64,000 nt of DNA, from the NCBI GenBank assembly GCA_963921425.1, contig OY992833.1, positions 17,959,738 through 18,023,737 on the forward strand, given 5' to 3'. The notes under the pieces were generated by a model, which saw only the letters and a list, made by a program, of their open reading frames with translations, had not been told where the DNA came from and ran no database searches. The DNA comes from Dryas octopetala. Its lineage: Eukaryota; Streptophyta; Magnoliopsida; Rosales; Rosaceae. Shown piece after piece: positions 37,649 to 51,000 of the stretch; the first letter of the stretch is position 1; every line of letters begins with the position of its first letter. The position numbers and the translations under genes were made by a program.

Positions 37649-38219
37649 TAGGAGTGTAAATGAGTAGAGTTGAGAAGAATACTAAGGGCGTTCAAGCTCA
37701 GCTCAAATAAGCTCAAATGAAGCTTGAAGAGCTATGTTCAAACTCAGCTCAACGTGACTCATTTGTAGAACGAGCTTGAGCTTATGCTTGACTTGGCTCG
37801 ACTCGGCTCATTTTTAAAATGAACTCACACTTTAGTGAATTTGACTTAGTAACAAATGATAAAAAAGAAAAGAAAGAAAATATAAGTTTAAATGGTATAA
37901 TAGTTTGAATTTAATTTTTTCATGATATATAATTTATTTCAATATATTACTTATAAGATTTAAAAATCTAACCATTATGAGACAAGCTTTGATGCAAGTT
38001 GAGCTCGAACCAAGCTCCAGCTGTCTTATAAAAGTATATGAGATTACGAGCAGCTCCCAATTTTTGCGAGTCGAGTATTCAAATGCTCAACTTCGGCATG
38101 TTTTTCTAACAAGTGTAATATTTTGTTTGAGATCAGCTTATTCTTTTACATAAGAACCAAGCTCAAATGAGCCAAACACGAGTCAAACTTGAATTGTATC
38201 AAGCCAATTTATAACCCTA
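37649..38219. mobile_element. Nonautonomous hAT-like element, TAGGGGTG class
   Basis: The left end TAGGAGTGTAAAT is inverted at the right end (ATTTATAACCCTA). Flanking 8-bp sequences TATGTGTT (37641-37648) and TGTGTGTT (38220-38227) match at 7 of 8. The arms consist of repeated AGCTCA/GAGCTTGAGC words around an AT-rich core. No coding capacity. Confidence 0.75.
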
Positions 38220-38227
38220 TGTGTGTT

Positions 38228-40177
38228 CCTATCCTTTGAGCTCATTGCCCGTTGCTTCAGCATATGACATGATTTAAATTTAAGATGTACCATTTTTTCA
38301 CTCATATCCTAGTGCCTGTTAAGCTTTTAATATTAAAGAATATTTTCATTTGGAGAGGTCTTTTTTTTTTTTTTTTTTTTTTTTTGTTGAGAGGTCTAAT
38401 TGCAAAGGATTACCAAGTTTATTGGCTGAGTTGCAAAATTATGAAAAGCAAGGATGGATTCTCAAATACCAAAAATTAAATAAGCATTTAACAAGCAACC
38501 TAGCTACCAAGGGCACCATGCAAAAAGCCAACAAAGAAAAGGGGACAAGAGTAGTTTGTGGTCAATGATTCACATTTCTTGTCACAAAAATATAAATATA
38601 TATAAAGCAATTATAATTGGGGACAAATCTAACACATGATATGTGTGATTATAACTTTTACGAATCTGGTTCTCTTTCAACTGCACCATTTTTCCAAGAC
38701 CAATTCAGATACAACATTTTGGGGGATTTACCATCAGCTTGTCCCCTCGGACTCTTCGAACCACACCGTGCATAGAGATAAAGATAAAATAAAATAAAAA
38801 GCAAAATAAATCCAAAACTATTTAAGATGTATACAAAAGAAGAAAAAAATGGTTCAATCATCGATGTGATTCATTTAATCTTGTCAAGCAAAATATTCTA
38901 CTATGATTTATTTCCAAATGCAATGTTAGGAAGTTTTATATATAAAATGTCAAAATAATTTGACACTTAATAGTAAATTCTACGCCACATAGTGTTTGTT
39001 TCTTTTATCATTTTTATATGTGAAATTGTTTTAACTTTAATGATAGAGCACGTATTCTCATATTTATGGATAAAAGAGTTTGACTGCTCCCATTTTTCTC
39101 AATAAGAAAAGTTGTGAGACTAATGAAGTAAAACTGTATTATTTCACAGTGATAACTGTGAGAAGATAATTTACCTTATTGAGAGCAGAGGCTCAGGAGA
39201 TAATTTACTATTTGATCAACACTAGACCACTTTTTTAATTAATTAAGGAAGGTGGTCAGAAATTTTTATTAATAAAAATTCTTCTTTCTTCATAATCATC
39301 ATTTCCCTAGTTTCATAATGCAACTGAGTTGAAAAAGTAGCTAACCACAAAAGCATTCTTGTGTGACTTTTGAGGACATAACCCTAAAAGCATAAAACCT
39401 ATTCATTCTCCTTTTCATCCGCCAATGGTGGAATTCTATATTCATTATTGCAAATTGCATGCCATTATATTTAAGTCCTTATTATATATAGCCAATGATG
39501 TCCATGATTCTAATTCTAACCACTAGTTAAACATGGATGTGCAAAGCCTGCAAACAAACTAATGAATTAAAAATTCCAATATATCCCTGCCGGCCACTAA
39601 AGTTTCTAGCATTTTAATTTGTTAAACAAAAAACTAAAGATACTAACTATTGTTTGAACTGTTCAGAACCTACCTAATTGAAACTTGAAAGTGGTCATTT
39701 ATTCAAATTTGGACCAACTCTGGAACTCAGTAATTTATAAGTAGTGAAGTACAAAGTTATGGTGTTATAGGTCACATAAGTGGATATTAATAGTTGGAAT
39801 ATAAGTTGGTGCATTACTCTTTGTTAAATTAATATTCTTCGACCTACATGATTTAATATTTAATATGTAGTTGGATTATAAATTAGATTATGAGGTGACC
39901 CAAATGAATAGTATGTCATATGGAATTATAGATTCTTACATACCTTTATGTGTTTGAAGAATATGTATTAGTGTCACAATCTCAAAATACAGTCATCCTA
40001 TGTTACGGGTTATATTTTTATCTTCGGATATTGATGGATTTACCTTTCTTCTTTTAGGGTATAAAATTTTCACTATTATATTGTGAATGTATGACATCAT
40101 CAGATGTACTGTTGAAATTCATATCTTTTATAAAAACAAACTTGTATGAATTACTCATCTGTTCACGAATTGCATGC
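38228..40177. other. AT-rich intergenic stretch
   Basis: Apart from a T run (about 38361-38385) and scattered short AT repeats, I recognise no gene, RNA or defined element here. Confidence 0.4.
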
Positions 40178-40185
40178 AATAAGGC

Positions 40186-41296
40186 CAAGGTATTAAATTT
40201 TGTTTTTTAGGGTTTCGAAATCGAAACACATATTTAAAAAAATTTCGTGAAGATTTCAACGAAATTTCGGCGAAATTTACCAAAATTTATTGAAATTATC
40301 GAAAAAATTTTATTTTTTATTTTCTCCAACTTCATAAATTCACCAAAAATAGCTCGAGACTCCAAATAATTTACCGAAAAATTCTACGGACTCGTATTGA
40401 TGAGTATTAATTTCTTATGACCTCAAAATAGCCAAATTACTTTCAGAAAAATTATGAAAAATCTTACTCTCATAATTTAATTTTGAAAAAAATAATAATC
40501 GCCAAACTCTTGAATTTTCCTTTTCTAAAATTCATTTCCACACAACTAAATTCTAGAATCACAACCAAAGGTCTAAGTTAGTTAAAATAAACTTAAAGAA
40601 ATTTCTAATTCCTTAAAACAAACCTTAAAACAAGTTTGAAAAATTTAAGTAACAAAATTACCATAAACCAAAATTTGGGTTGTTACACTTAGTGAAGACA
40701 AAGCTTGGCTGGGTGAGAGGCATGGAAAAAGAGGAACGAAAGAAAAAAAAGAAAAAAGAGAGGGGTTTGGGGCCTTTGAGCAATTGGAAAGAAAAAAAAA
40801 AGGTTTAGGATTTCATTTAGTTATTTTAAACCCTAAACTCTAATACATTTCTATATAAAAAAATAATTAAAAATATTCTAAAGGGCCTAAAACCTAATAT
40901 CCTAAAGAATATAGAGCATATAAGGTTTAATATATAAGTAATAAAGTATAAAAAGTATTAGGGTATATAGAGTATTAAGGTTTAGATTTTAGTGTATAAT
41001 TAAATTATAGAGTATAAAGCATATACTAATTTTATTTATTCATTATATTAATTTTATTTAACAGTATTTACTCTAGTGCGCATTATATTCACTTTATATT
41101 ACATGAAACCTACTATATAATTTGGTTTATTCAATATTTTTTATCAATTTAGTAGATAATATGTTAAATAAATATATGGTAAAGTTTCATTAAAAATTTA
41201 CGTATTTGATAGTAATTTTCGTCTTATTTTTGTCAAAATTTAAAAATCTTTGAAATTCTATCGAAATTTTTTCGAAATTCGAAATTTAATTCCTTG
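40186..41296. mobile_element. Inverted-repeat element with CGAAATTTCG-rich ends
   Basis: The left end CAAGGTATTAAATTTTG and the inverted right end CAAGGAATTAAATTTCG match, followed in both arms by degenerate GAAATTTCG/TTTCGAAA words. Flanking 8-bp sequences AATAAGGC (40178-40185) and CATAAGTC (41297-41304) match at 6 of 8, suggesting an old hAT-type insertion. The core is AT-rich and non-coding. Confidence 0.5.
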
Positions 41297-41659
41297 CATA
41301 AGTCTATAAGACTATAACATGAACTGCTGTCATCATATGCTATCCATTACAAATAAAGAGCCCAAAGAAAGAAGAAAAAGAAAAACAAAATCATTTTGGT
41401 TTTTAGTTTTTATTTGTTTATTGCATATGTTATTTGGGCCTGTAAGGCCAAAACACTCAACTACAAGGCTACAAGCGATGGTAGAGGAAACGGGCTTGAA
41501 TGGGTACTTGGTACCCATGCATAAGAGCAGGTGGTTGAAGAAAATGAGCCCAATTTTTGACCATTGTTAAGGATACATTTGCCGCCGTTTGATCACTATT
41601 TTGAGGCAAACATTTAACTCAAGATGACAATTGCAATAAAAGACTTAATGTTATAAATA

Positions 41660-42773
41660 GAGAGCAGTTTTGCTCACCTTCTTTTAACTCAGGTGTATGC
41701 TCACCTTCTATCTAAAATACTGCCACGTGTTTAAAAAACTAACCATGAGTTAAGTATTGTATTTAATTATTTATGATGTTATAATGATGAGAGAGAAAAA
41801 TAATTTGACAACTCTTTTCTTATTTTATCCTTATCTTTTATTACTCAACTTTTTTATTTATCACCTGTTAATTTCTCTTTTCTCTTTTATTTAATTATTT
41901 CTAATAATTTTTACTTCTTTTGTTTTTTTGCACTTCTCTAGTACGCCTCTAGTACTCAAAAAATCACATCCATTTTTTTGGGTCTTCTCCTGTATACACA
42001 TTTATCTATTTTTTTAATTAATTAAAAAATAAAATATTCTAACAACACATTTGCAATTCGAACAAAAAACTAATTTGCAAAGTTTAATCTAAAATGTTGG
42101 CCAAACAAAAATCTAAAACAACTCATTTACATACATAGAAAATCCAATAAAAAAGTTACATGAGTTAAAAAAAAAAAAATTATGTCGTTGCAACTATTCT
42201 TCTCTCTTCAAATGCTGCAACACCTTGGATTGACCTAAGAATTTGTTTGATCTGAAAAGGTCATGTATGAGACAAGAAAGAAGAATTCTTAGGAAAAAAA
42301 AAAAATGTGTTGTTGGATTATTTTTTTTAATTAATTAAAAAAGTAGATAAAAGGTGTATACATGAGAAGACCCAAAAAAATTGGATGTGATTTTTTGGGT
42401 ACTAGAGGCATACTAGAAAAAAGTAAAAAAAAACAAAAAACAAAAATTATTAAATGCATGTGGTTTTTTAGATACTAGAGGCGTACTGGAGAATAGCAAA
42501 AAAACAAAAGAAGCAAAAATTATTAGAAATAATTAAATAAAAGAGAAAATAAAAATTAATAGGTAATAAAAAAGTGGAAAAAAGTTGAGTAATAAAATAT
42601 AAGGATAAAAGTAGAAAAGAGTTGTCAAATTATTTTTCTCTCTCATCATTATAATATCATAAATAATTAAATACAATAGATTAACTCATGGTTAATTTTT
42701 TAAACACATGGCAGCATTTTAGATGGGAGGTGAGCATACACCTGAGTTAAAGGAGGTGAGCAAAACTGCTCTC
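41660..42773. mobile_element. Long-TIR Mutator-like foldback element, 1.1 kb
   Basis: The ends start GAGAGCAGTTTTGCTCACCT on both arms (inverted) and the arms remain complementary for most of the element, about 400 bp each, leaving a short centre near 42100-42300. TTATAAATA is present at 41651-41659 and 42774-42782, a perfect 9-bp target duplication typical of Mutator-like elements. The right arm holds an extra copy of a CTAGTACGCCTCTAGTA segment (about 80 bp) that the left arm has only once. No coding sequence. Transcription through it would give a very long hairpin RNA. Confidence 0.9.
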
Positions 42774-42782
42774 TTATAAATA

Positions 42783-44640
42783 TATGGATTAATGTGGATG
42801 GATGACCATCATAATGTCCATAAGTTACACATTTGAATGATTTGTAATCTATGCTCTAATGATCATATTTAGTGATTTATAACTTATGATTTATAGGCAT
42901 TAGATTATTGTCTTCATCATTTATAAGCTTATAAATAGGCAGTCTAATGAGAAGAATAATAACACTTTGAATTTTCTTTATTTCCTCTTATACTCTCTCA
43001 ATCTTTTATGTTATTATTTTCTTTAGTTTTATAACACTTGAGAAATTTCTTTTAATTTTGGTCTGGTTCTTGACTGATTTATATATATTCTCTAAATAAT
43101 GGAGAATGTGTATAATTATGGCAGGGCAATAAAGCATCCATCTGGCAAGATTTTCTAATGGGGTCCTTGTAGTGTAATGTCTCCATTATAATTATGGCAT
43201 CACCTTTTTTTTTTTTTTTTTGTGTAATAATTATGGTATCACCTTAAAGTCAAAGCAAGAATTAAAAAATTTCTAACTTTCAATTGAATGTGGTTGTCTT
43301 TTTCTTATTTTTGCTTTCCTATTACCCCACCCCCACTTCAGTGGATTTGACTCCACTAAATTCTTAAGACTTTAAGAGTGAAGTCAATTTAGTCAAAAAT
43401 CTAAAATGAAGGCCTCATGTTTAATTGTCAACTAGGGAGGAAATGAGAAATAAAAATAAAAGAAAAAACAAAAGTCATAAAGTCATGAAGTCATCCCACA
43501 CCAGTCACACAAACACAAACAGTAATTAAGATAAGAGTGAGTGTATATCCTTGTCCATCCACTGATCAATTCTTAAATCTTCATATATGAACTCATTTTG
43601 AGTCTTTTTTTTTTTTGGTTATGAAGTCATTTGAGTCTGATTTGTTTATACAGATAGAAAATATATCTGTCATATATTTGTCATATATATATTTGTTATA
43701 TATATCTAGCTTCATATATGATATCACCTCATATCATATGCCAAATTAGTTCGTAATAAAAAATAAATAAAAAGTAATTATACCTCTAATATAATAAAAA
43801 AAAAAAAAAAGGGTTGTTATCCAAAAGTAAATGAAAAAAATAAAGTTAGGGCGTTTAAGTGAATTTTGAAAACTAAATGAAAATATTGATGAAATTGTAA
43901 GGTTCCTTAATTTTTAAACACGCCCCTAAGTTTTTTGACGTTTACAGTTTAAAGATAATCATCAATTTTTGTCAAATAAATTGATGGATTCTCAGAAGCT
44001 GAAGGTCGGAGTAAACCGTCTCTCTCTCTAGAAGGATGGGATTTTCCCGCGTCTTTGGTGCTCCATAAAAGCCACTGAAGAAAACCCACGAATCAAGTTT
44101 ATTGTTAAAGTAAAACAAATAAGCAACAAAAGTGGGTAAAGTGCCAATAGTACACGCAAAAAGCCCAAAGGAAGCTCCCAAGTCCCAGTCCCAAGTGAAT
44201 CTTCAAGCTGAAAATGGAGTTTTGCTGCCATTTGCTCTGACGGTACGTTCACGTAGACCCACCTGAATGTCAAAGCCACTTGTTTTAATTATTCACCCAC
44301 CTTGTTATTTCACTCCACAAATTCTTCAAAAAAATCGTGCCCTTATTATACTGTGTTGGCTGGCAAATTTGAATCGCAGAGAGTTGCCATGGATAGACCT
44401 CCATCGCTAATTTTATCCCCTTTTCCTTCATTTTTGCTCTGTACGTTTTCTAACCCAGATAAGGAAGCACCCCAAAATTGGACCACTTCTCGGAAAACCT
44501 TTCACAGCCTTGAGTAGGTGACAGCCATGGTTGTCCTGAAGGTGAAGATTTTTTAAGAGAAAATTGTACAACTTTTGGGTTTTGGAAGAGAAGACGAAAA
44601 AAGAAAAGAAAGGAAAGGAGAAACTTTTTTTTTTTTTTTT
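42783..44640. other. AT-rich intergenic stretch before the PPR gene
   Basis: Contains T and A runs (43204-43222, 43796-43810) and no recognisable element. An 84-codon open frame on the minus strand at 44279-44028 has a hydrophobic stretch but resembles nothing I know and has no supporting context. Confidence 0.4.
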
Positions 44641-44651
44641 TCAAAGGTGGA

Positions 44652-44657
44652 CACGTG
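44652..44657. promoter_or_regulatory. G-box (CACGTG) upstream of the PPR gene
   Basis: A palindromic CACGTG in GGACACGTGTCG lies about 130 bp upstream of the PPR start region. G-boxes bind bZIP and bHLH factors, often in light- or ABA-responsive promoters. Function here is inferred. Confidence 0.4.
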
Positions 44658-44779
44658 TCGAATGTTATGATTGCCTTTTGTGCTCATTCCTCTCAGCCAC
44701 ACTATCAAGAATGAATGGTTGAGATTCAATTTGTCGTGCAAATAGGTCCTGCCCGACGTCTCGCAGGTGAGCATGACTG

Positions 44780-44908
44780 ATGTTCGAAAATGGAAGCCAC
44801 TCTTCTTCTGAGCACAGCATGTGTTTCAGGCTCTCTAAAGCCAAAGCGTCTTTCTATTTTCTCCCATCAATCCCATCCCCTAAATCGAGCCGTAGCACGC
44901 AAGGTCAC

Positions 44909-44941
<33 letters not shown>

Positions 44942-46615
44942 TATGAACATACCATTTTGGGTTGTTTTCAGTTAATTAGCTAAACGTAGTTGTATTCACT
45001 TTAAAAGCAGAACAAGTACTACTATGTTTGTGAGATTAGGACTTTTATCTGAAGCAAGTTTTGATGCAACAAATGCCCAGAATTTATTTTCAGCACCTTT
45101 GCATCTTATAAAACACCAGCCGAGTCTTTATGGAATTTTCTTGATGTAGTGTAATTTGTGCCTTTGATAGTTGAAGAAAAGAGACTATTTTTCTCTTTAT
45201 ACTAAGCAAAGACTGTCATGTTTGTGTTAAAAAACATGCATTTTAGTGTAATGAACATCTTATTATATTTATTACTACTACTTCTAATATGTTTGCAGCT
45301 TATCTTAATATGTGTTTCCTATGCTTAAAGTTAGTTAAACATTACATTCACATGTTTATTTCTTAATAAAAACTACATGGGCTTGTAATTGTTTTATGTT
45401 TCTTGATGGATATTATCTGTGTTTGAATTTCTTTTATTTGGGGCCTGCTTAGAACAGATAATCCAGAAATGGAAGCAGGAAGGGTGTTTTGATGGCAAGG
45501 ATAATTATGTAGATTGTGTGCCGCTAATACGAAGTTTAAGTAGACAAAAGATGCCCCATGTGGCTCAGGAGGTTTTACTTGAAGTTAAGTCGGATGGTCT
45601 TTTGCCTAGCAACTCCACTCTAGCTGCTTTAATGCTATGTCTTGCGAATAATGGCCTTTTCGCTCAAGCTGAGGCAATTTGGGACGAAATAATAAATAGT
45701 TCTTTTGTGCCTAGTATTCAGGTTGTTTCAGAGCTATTTGATGTTTATGGCAATGCAGGATGTTTTGAAAAAGTGAATGAAATTTTGGGCCAGATAAGTT
45801 CGAGGAATTTAAGTTTGTTTCCAGAGGTTTACTCAGTAGCTATCTCTTGCTTTGGGAAAGGAGGACAGCTTGACTTGATGGAAGATACATTGAAAGAAAT
45901 GGTCTCAAGGGGTTTCCCAGTCGACTCTGCCACTGGTAATGCCTTTATTAGATACTACAGCATTTTTGGTTCTATAACTGAGATGGAGACTGCTTATGGC
46001 CGCCTTAAAAGGTCTAGGTTTCTAATAGAGGAAGAGGGAATCAGGGCAATGTCTTTTGTGTATTTAAATAAAAGGAAGTTTTACAGATTAGCTGAGTTCC
46101 TGAAGGATGTTGGTCTAGGTAGAAGGAACTTGGGAAATCTTTTATGGAACCTTTTGTTGCTATCCTATGCTGCCAATTTTAAGATGAAAAGCTTACAAAG
46201 AGAATTTATTAGAATGGTGGAAGCTGGATTCCTCCCTGATCTTACTACATTTAATATCCGTGCTCTGGCTTTTTCAAGAATGTCTCTACTCTGGGATCTC
46301 CATCTTAGCCTTGATCACATGAAACATGAGAAAGTTGTTCCTGATCTTGTGACTAGTGGCTGCGTTGTTGATGCATACTTGGATAGAAGACTCGGAAGAA
46401 ATTTGTATTTTGCTTTAAACAAAATGAATTTGGATGATTCTCCACTAGTATTAACAGATCCATTTGTGTTTGAAGTTCTGGGAAAAGGGGATTTTCATGC
46501 AAGCTCAGAGGCATTTTTGGAGTTCCAGAGGCAGAGGGAATGGACTTATAGAAAGCTAATTTCAGTATATTTGAAAAAGCAATATCGAAGGAACCAGATC
46601 TTTTGGAATTACTGA
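44780..46615 (+). CDS. Pentatricopeptide repeat (PPR) protein, P class
   Basis: The main exon ends at 46615 and contains a series of about 35-residue helical-hairpin repeats, for example [60 protein letters not shown] and [20 protein letters not shown]. No E or DYW editing domain follows, so it is a P-class PPR, probably an organellar RNA-binding factor. The first exon is uncertain. A donor at 44903/44904 and the best acceptor at 45452/45453 keep frame only with an ATG at 44780 (about 428 residues). The ATG at 44790 gives a better transit-peptide-like start ([20 protein letters not shown]) but needs the poorer acceptor at 45463/45464 (about 421 residues). Length and repeat layout recall a single-copy family of about 415 residues in Arabidopsis, which I cannot name safely. 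Confidence 0.8.
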
Positions 46616-48057
46616 CTAGTGACCTCCACTTTGTGTAAAGAAATGTTTGACCATTTGTTGGAAAAGAATTATTGTCACTCATAATAGCATGACTATCAAT
46701 TACAGTTCCATATTGATTGGACCAGAAAATGCATGTCTGTATACAAGATGGCGATTGCAGCTCAGATATACATTGGATTGTGCATGTGTATGTCTGTCTA
46801 CTTTTGTTTATGTTCATAATGTTTTCCAGATCTCACAGATCTTATGATGTAGGGTCTTGTTGTTCAGGCTGAAATGAAGTTGGCTATTGTTGAGATGGAT
46901 GATGTGCCAACATCATGCTAGAGGTGCTAACCGGAACTTATCAATGTTCAAATGGAATTCACTCAGACTCAAAGTAAACTGAGAGGATCACTAAATAAAG
47001 GTAAGAGTAGTGCTACTATTTCTTTTGAATTTCACATGCTGAAACTAATCTGTCATCCAAAACTAAGTCCGTTCATGTGTGTTCCCCTTTCTATTTACTG
47101 TAGTTTCTCTTTCGGTCTATTGGCTTTGATGCGTTTTCTTTGCTTCATATAAAGTATGAACTGCTATGGAACCTAAAGTAAAACAAACTGCTTATTCCGT
47201 TTTCAATTTTATATTTATTTGTAACTGAATATTGACCCTGCTAATGATGCTCAGAATCGAAGCTGTGAGTGCATTTTGTGTGTTGTTTTTCTTATTGTTT
47301 CCCCCTTTGCTTTCTTTGGAGTTTCATTGGCTTCAAAAGAATCCTTCTTAAATTAAGAGATAATACTGTCAGCTTTATTGCTTTCACAAGGAGCCTAATT
47401 GTCAGGCCAGAAAAAAAAAAAAAAAAAACAGCCTAAATGGTTGGAAAGTTGATGTTCATATATGATTTTTGCTTACTATATATTCTGGTAAAAAATTCTC
47501 TTGTGGAACATTAGACTACTTGTAAAAATTGACCTTAAATTAATATATATATATATATGGTCATACGGTAAGGCTAATATATAGGTGAGGGTGGTTTTGG
47601 TGTAGCTTTTAGTAATATTATGTGTGACAAGAGCAACAACTAGTTTACTTTTATAGTTAATAACAAATTCTGCTATTGCTTCAGTTTGTGGCATTATGTG
47701 TCTGCACTGAGATTTTTATGTCCAGTGCCTCTTGATTCCAATACAAGAAGTTTGGTTTCATGGTTGCAACTATTTTGTCATTAATGCAGCTATTAATTAA
47801 CATTGAAGTTACGTATGTTCTGAAGATAATTGTTGTTCATATCCCAATAATTTAAGCTTTTTAGAATAGTGTTAAACCAACAAATAATATTGAGATATCA
47901 CAACATGAGATTTTAAGTATGAGTCCCTACAAACAGTACTTTTTCTGTATGTACTTCGAGCAAATGTTGGTCCTGTATTTATCTGTATGTATGCCACTAC
48001 TCCCCAATATGTATCCGATACTTCAAAGCTGATCTGACTATTAGCAAAGAAAAACTT
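46616..48057. other. Region between the PPR and USP-kinase genes
   Basis: Convergent 3' flanks. A possible 3' UTR donor (AAAG|GTAAGAG near 47000) and an A run (47411-47429) are visible; no further gene or element is recognised. Confidence 0.4.
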
Positions 48058-51000
48058 CTAAATCCGAGAATCATTTTTCTCAGCAGAAGATGTGCTTGAG
48101 CGGCTCCTTGAGCTAGCATATTCAGATTGGGAGTCACTCATCACATCCTAAAGATAAGACAAAAAATAAAGTAGAAATAAGAATTCAAGAAAATATCCGA
48201 AAAACAATATTGCGAAGTTTTCACAGGTTATGTGAGCTGCAGTAAATATATAATTAAATAGGGAGTCTAGCATGAATTTTTTTTGGGACGTTTTGATCTT
48301 AATCTTGCTTGAAAGAATCATCTATGCAGTTGCAGTTATTTCAAGTGCAATTGTAAGTTAATGTAATGCAACTCACTTGTCTTGTGGAAATTGAGCTCTG
48401 ACTTGGTGCGAATACTCCAGAACCACCACCATGCATGATGCCATTCATGCTATCTTCGGCGAGTGTTCTTAATCTATTAAGCTCAAGTAGTACAACATTC
48501 CCAAGATCCGGTCTGTCTTTTCGCCTCATTTCAGCACACTTTAAAGCTAGTTTGGCAAAGTTCAAGGCTTCATCAACTGGCCAGTCAGGAACAGCAGGGT
48601 CAAGCATCTCAACGAAAGTCCCCATTTCAATAGCCCGCCCGACGTGATGAGTCAAAGCCATTGGTGGCTTGGCTGTTATTAGTTGTAGGAGCATGACTCC
48701 AAGTGAGTAGATATCAGATTTTATTCCAAGCATGCCGGTTTGCTGATACTCTGGGTCGATGTAACAGAATGTTCCGGCTGTTGATGTCATGCGATATTGA
48801 GTGACAGAGTCGGCCACTGATGGAGGGACAAGCCTAGCCAAACCTACGTCACTAATCTTGCTGACATAGTTATGGTCTAGCAAAATGTTGCCTGGTTTTA
48901 GGTCTCGGTGTACAAGGGGTTCCGGCTTGGTCTGATGAAGGAACAAAAGTCCCGTGCCAACTTCTGCTGCGATTCGGAACCTTAGCTGCCAAGGAATAAC
49001 TGGGCTGTTACCTCGCCGGAAGAGACGGTCTTCTAAACTCCCATTACTCATGTACTCATAGACCAGACAACCATACTCTGGGCAGGCTCCAAGAAGGAGA
49101 ACCATGTTTGGATGCCGTATGCGGCTCAATACTTGAACCTGCATAATTAAGAGCATTTAGATGTATCTACAATAATACATGATCAATAAAAATGGCTTAG
49201 AAAGATAGAAATGTATGAGCTATGAGAGTAAGAAGTACCAATAATCCTAGCATTTCTATTTGAACTATTAGGACTTCAGAGGGTTAGCAGATTGGTATTG
49301 ATTATTAGGATTTCAGAGTTACCTGAAATTACTATTAGAAGAATTGACTCAAGTCTTTGTTTGATGCATGACCAACTTCCTAAGCCAGAGTTTTTTTCAT
49401 ATTCTTTTTCCTTTTTTTGTTCGTAATAGTTTTTGTAATACTTATGTTCCTCTTTATATCACAAGAAAGTCATTAGACCAGGCTGCTTTGTTTTCAAACA
49501 ATATGTTCCCAATTTTGGCAACAACGTGAAAGTTCAATACTCAATTCTGTCAGATTCAAGGTAGATTTGAGATGGGAGTTGCCTAGTATTACTATTTGCT
49601 CTTGATATGTTATTTATATTTGAAGATAATAGTTGAAATTTGATGATATGCAAAGTCACGAACCTCCTGCTGGAACTGTGACCGCCCTTGAGCTGCATCT
49701 GGACGTAGAATTTTTATTGCCACTGGTGTGTGGTCTAGTTCACCTCTGTAAACTGGCCCATAGCCTCCTTCCCCAATCTTGTGAACGCTTGAAAAATTAT
49801 TTGTTGCTACTTCAATCTCGTCAATTGTGTATTTCCTGTACCTGATCTCATATGTTGTTGCTTGTAGTGCCTTCTTCCTCTCTTCAGCTTCTTTGAAGGC
49901 TTTCAATTCTGCTTTCCTCCTCTTCTGTGCTTCCATTTCTGCCATCCTTTGGGCTGCATCTGCAGCCTCAATGGCTGCCTTACATTTTTCTCTCTCCTTC
50001 TCTGCAAGTTGCAATGCAGCTTGTTGAGCTAGTCGTGCCTCTTCTAATCTATGTTCTTCTTCCAATTTCCATCGGTTAAGTTCTGTTGCCTGTGATGATA
50101 TGTTATTAGAATTTGCACTCGAATAGTTGTTCTAAACCCAATATTGTATTTCATTAAAATGAATTCATCTCTTTATGTGTATGGTTATATATGTAGTTTT
50201 GTCATTTCAGCTGTTGCAAGATACAATTAGCTTGCCTGTGCTTGCACTGTTAGGAATCATAAGAGGCATAAGATTCACTATGTGACACTATATGAAGTAT
50301 CCCTTTGGTGTGTGTGTGTGTGTGTCTGTGAGAGAGAGATATATGCAGGGTCAACTTTATCATTTAGGCTTACCAGATGATCATTCTCAAGCCTCGTTTG
50401 GATGTTCAAGGCTGCGTTGTAAAAATGTGGAGGTGGAGAGGTCATATGAACAGTGTTTGATAGAATGATGAAAAAGGACTCTACCCTTACATGGTTAATT
50501 TTTAGAAAATTAAATGTATCCAAAATTGAAATATAGAGATGATTCTAAAACTTGAACAGAGTCTATGCTCAAAGTAAGGGTTCGCATCAATACCTTCTGT
50601 TTTGCCATGAGTGCCTCCCTGCAGGCCGCACTGTACATGTCCATTGTTTGCTTTAGCTCTAGCCTGAGCCTCCTCATCTCAGCTTCCACATCATCCTATT
50701 ATTTTCAAGGCAATTAAGTATTAATACTCTGAACTATTTCTGTATGTATGTATGTTACTGTATAAATGTGTGTTTTTATGCATCATGACATGAAAATCAC
50801 TCAAAACTAATAGCATTTATTGGTCATTTTCAGGAACAATATGTGAACATCTAAACTGGCTCAAATTAAGAATCTATGGTATATTAGCTTCTGACAACAA
50901 GTTTATAGTTTGAGGCATGCTCCCAAGCTTGTAGGTTGGTGGTGCTTCCAAGATTACTATGCTGGAAATTTGTCTTACCATATGGTGTGAATGTGATGAC

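Noticed and set aside
41319-41570. 83-residue open frame beside the long-TIR element
   Set aside because: Low-complexity start, no family resemblance and no splice partners.
44028-44279. 83-residue minus-strand open frame with a hydrophobic stretch
   Set aside because: It resembles no family I know, lies in the PPR promoter region and has no supporting neighbours; too weak to call.
48058-48150. Possible C-terminal U-box in the USP kinase (as in PUB-type relatives)
   Set aside because: The last exon encodes a Ser-rich tail and stop; no U-box sequence follows in the 1.4 kb to the PPR gene.
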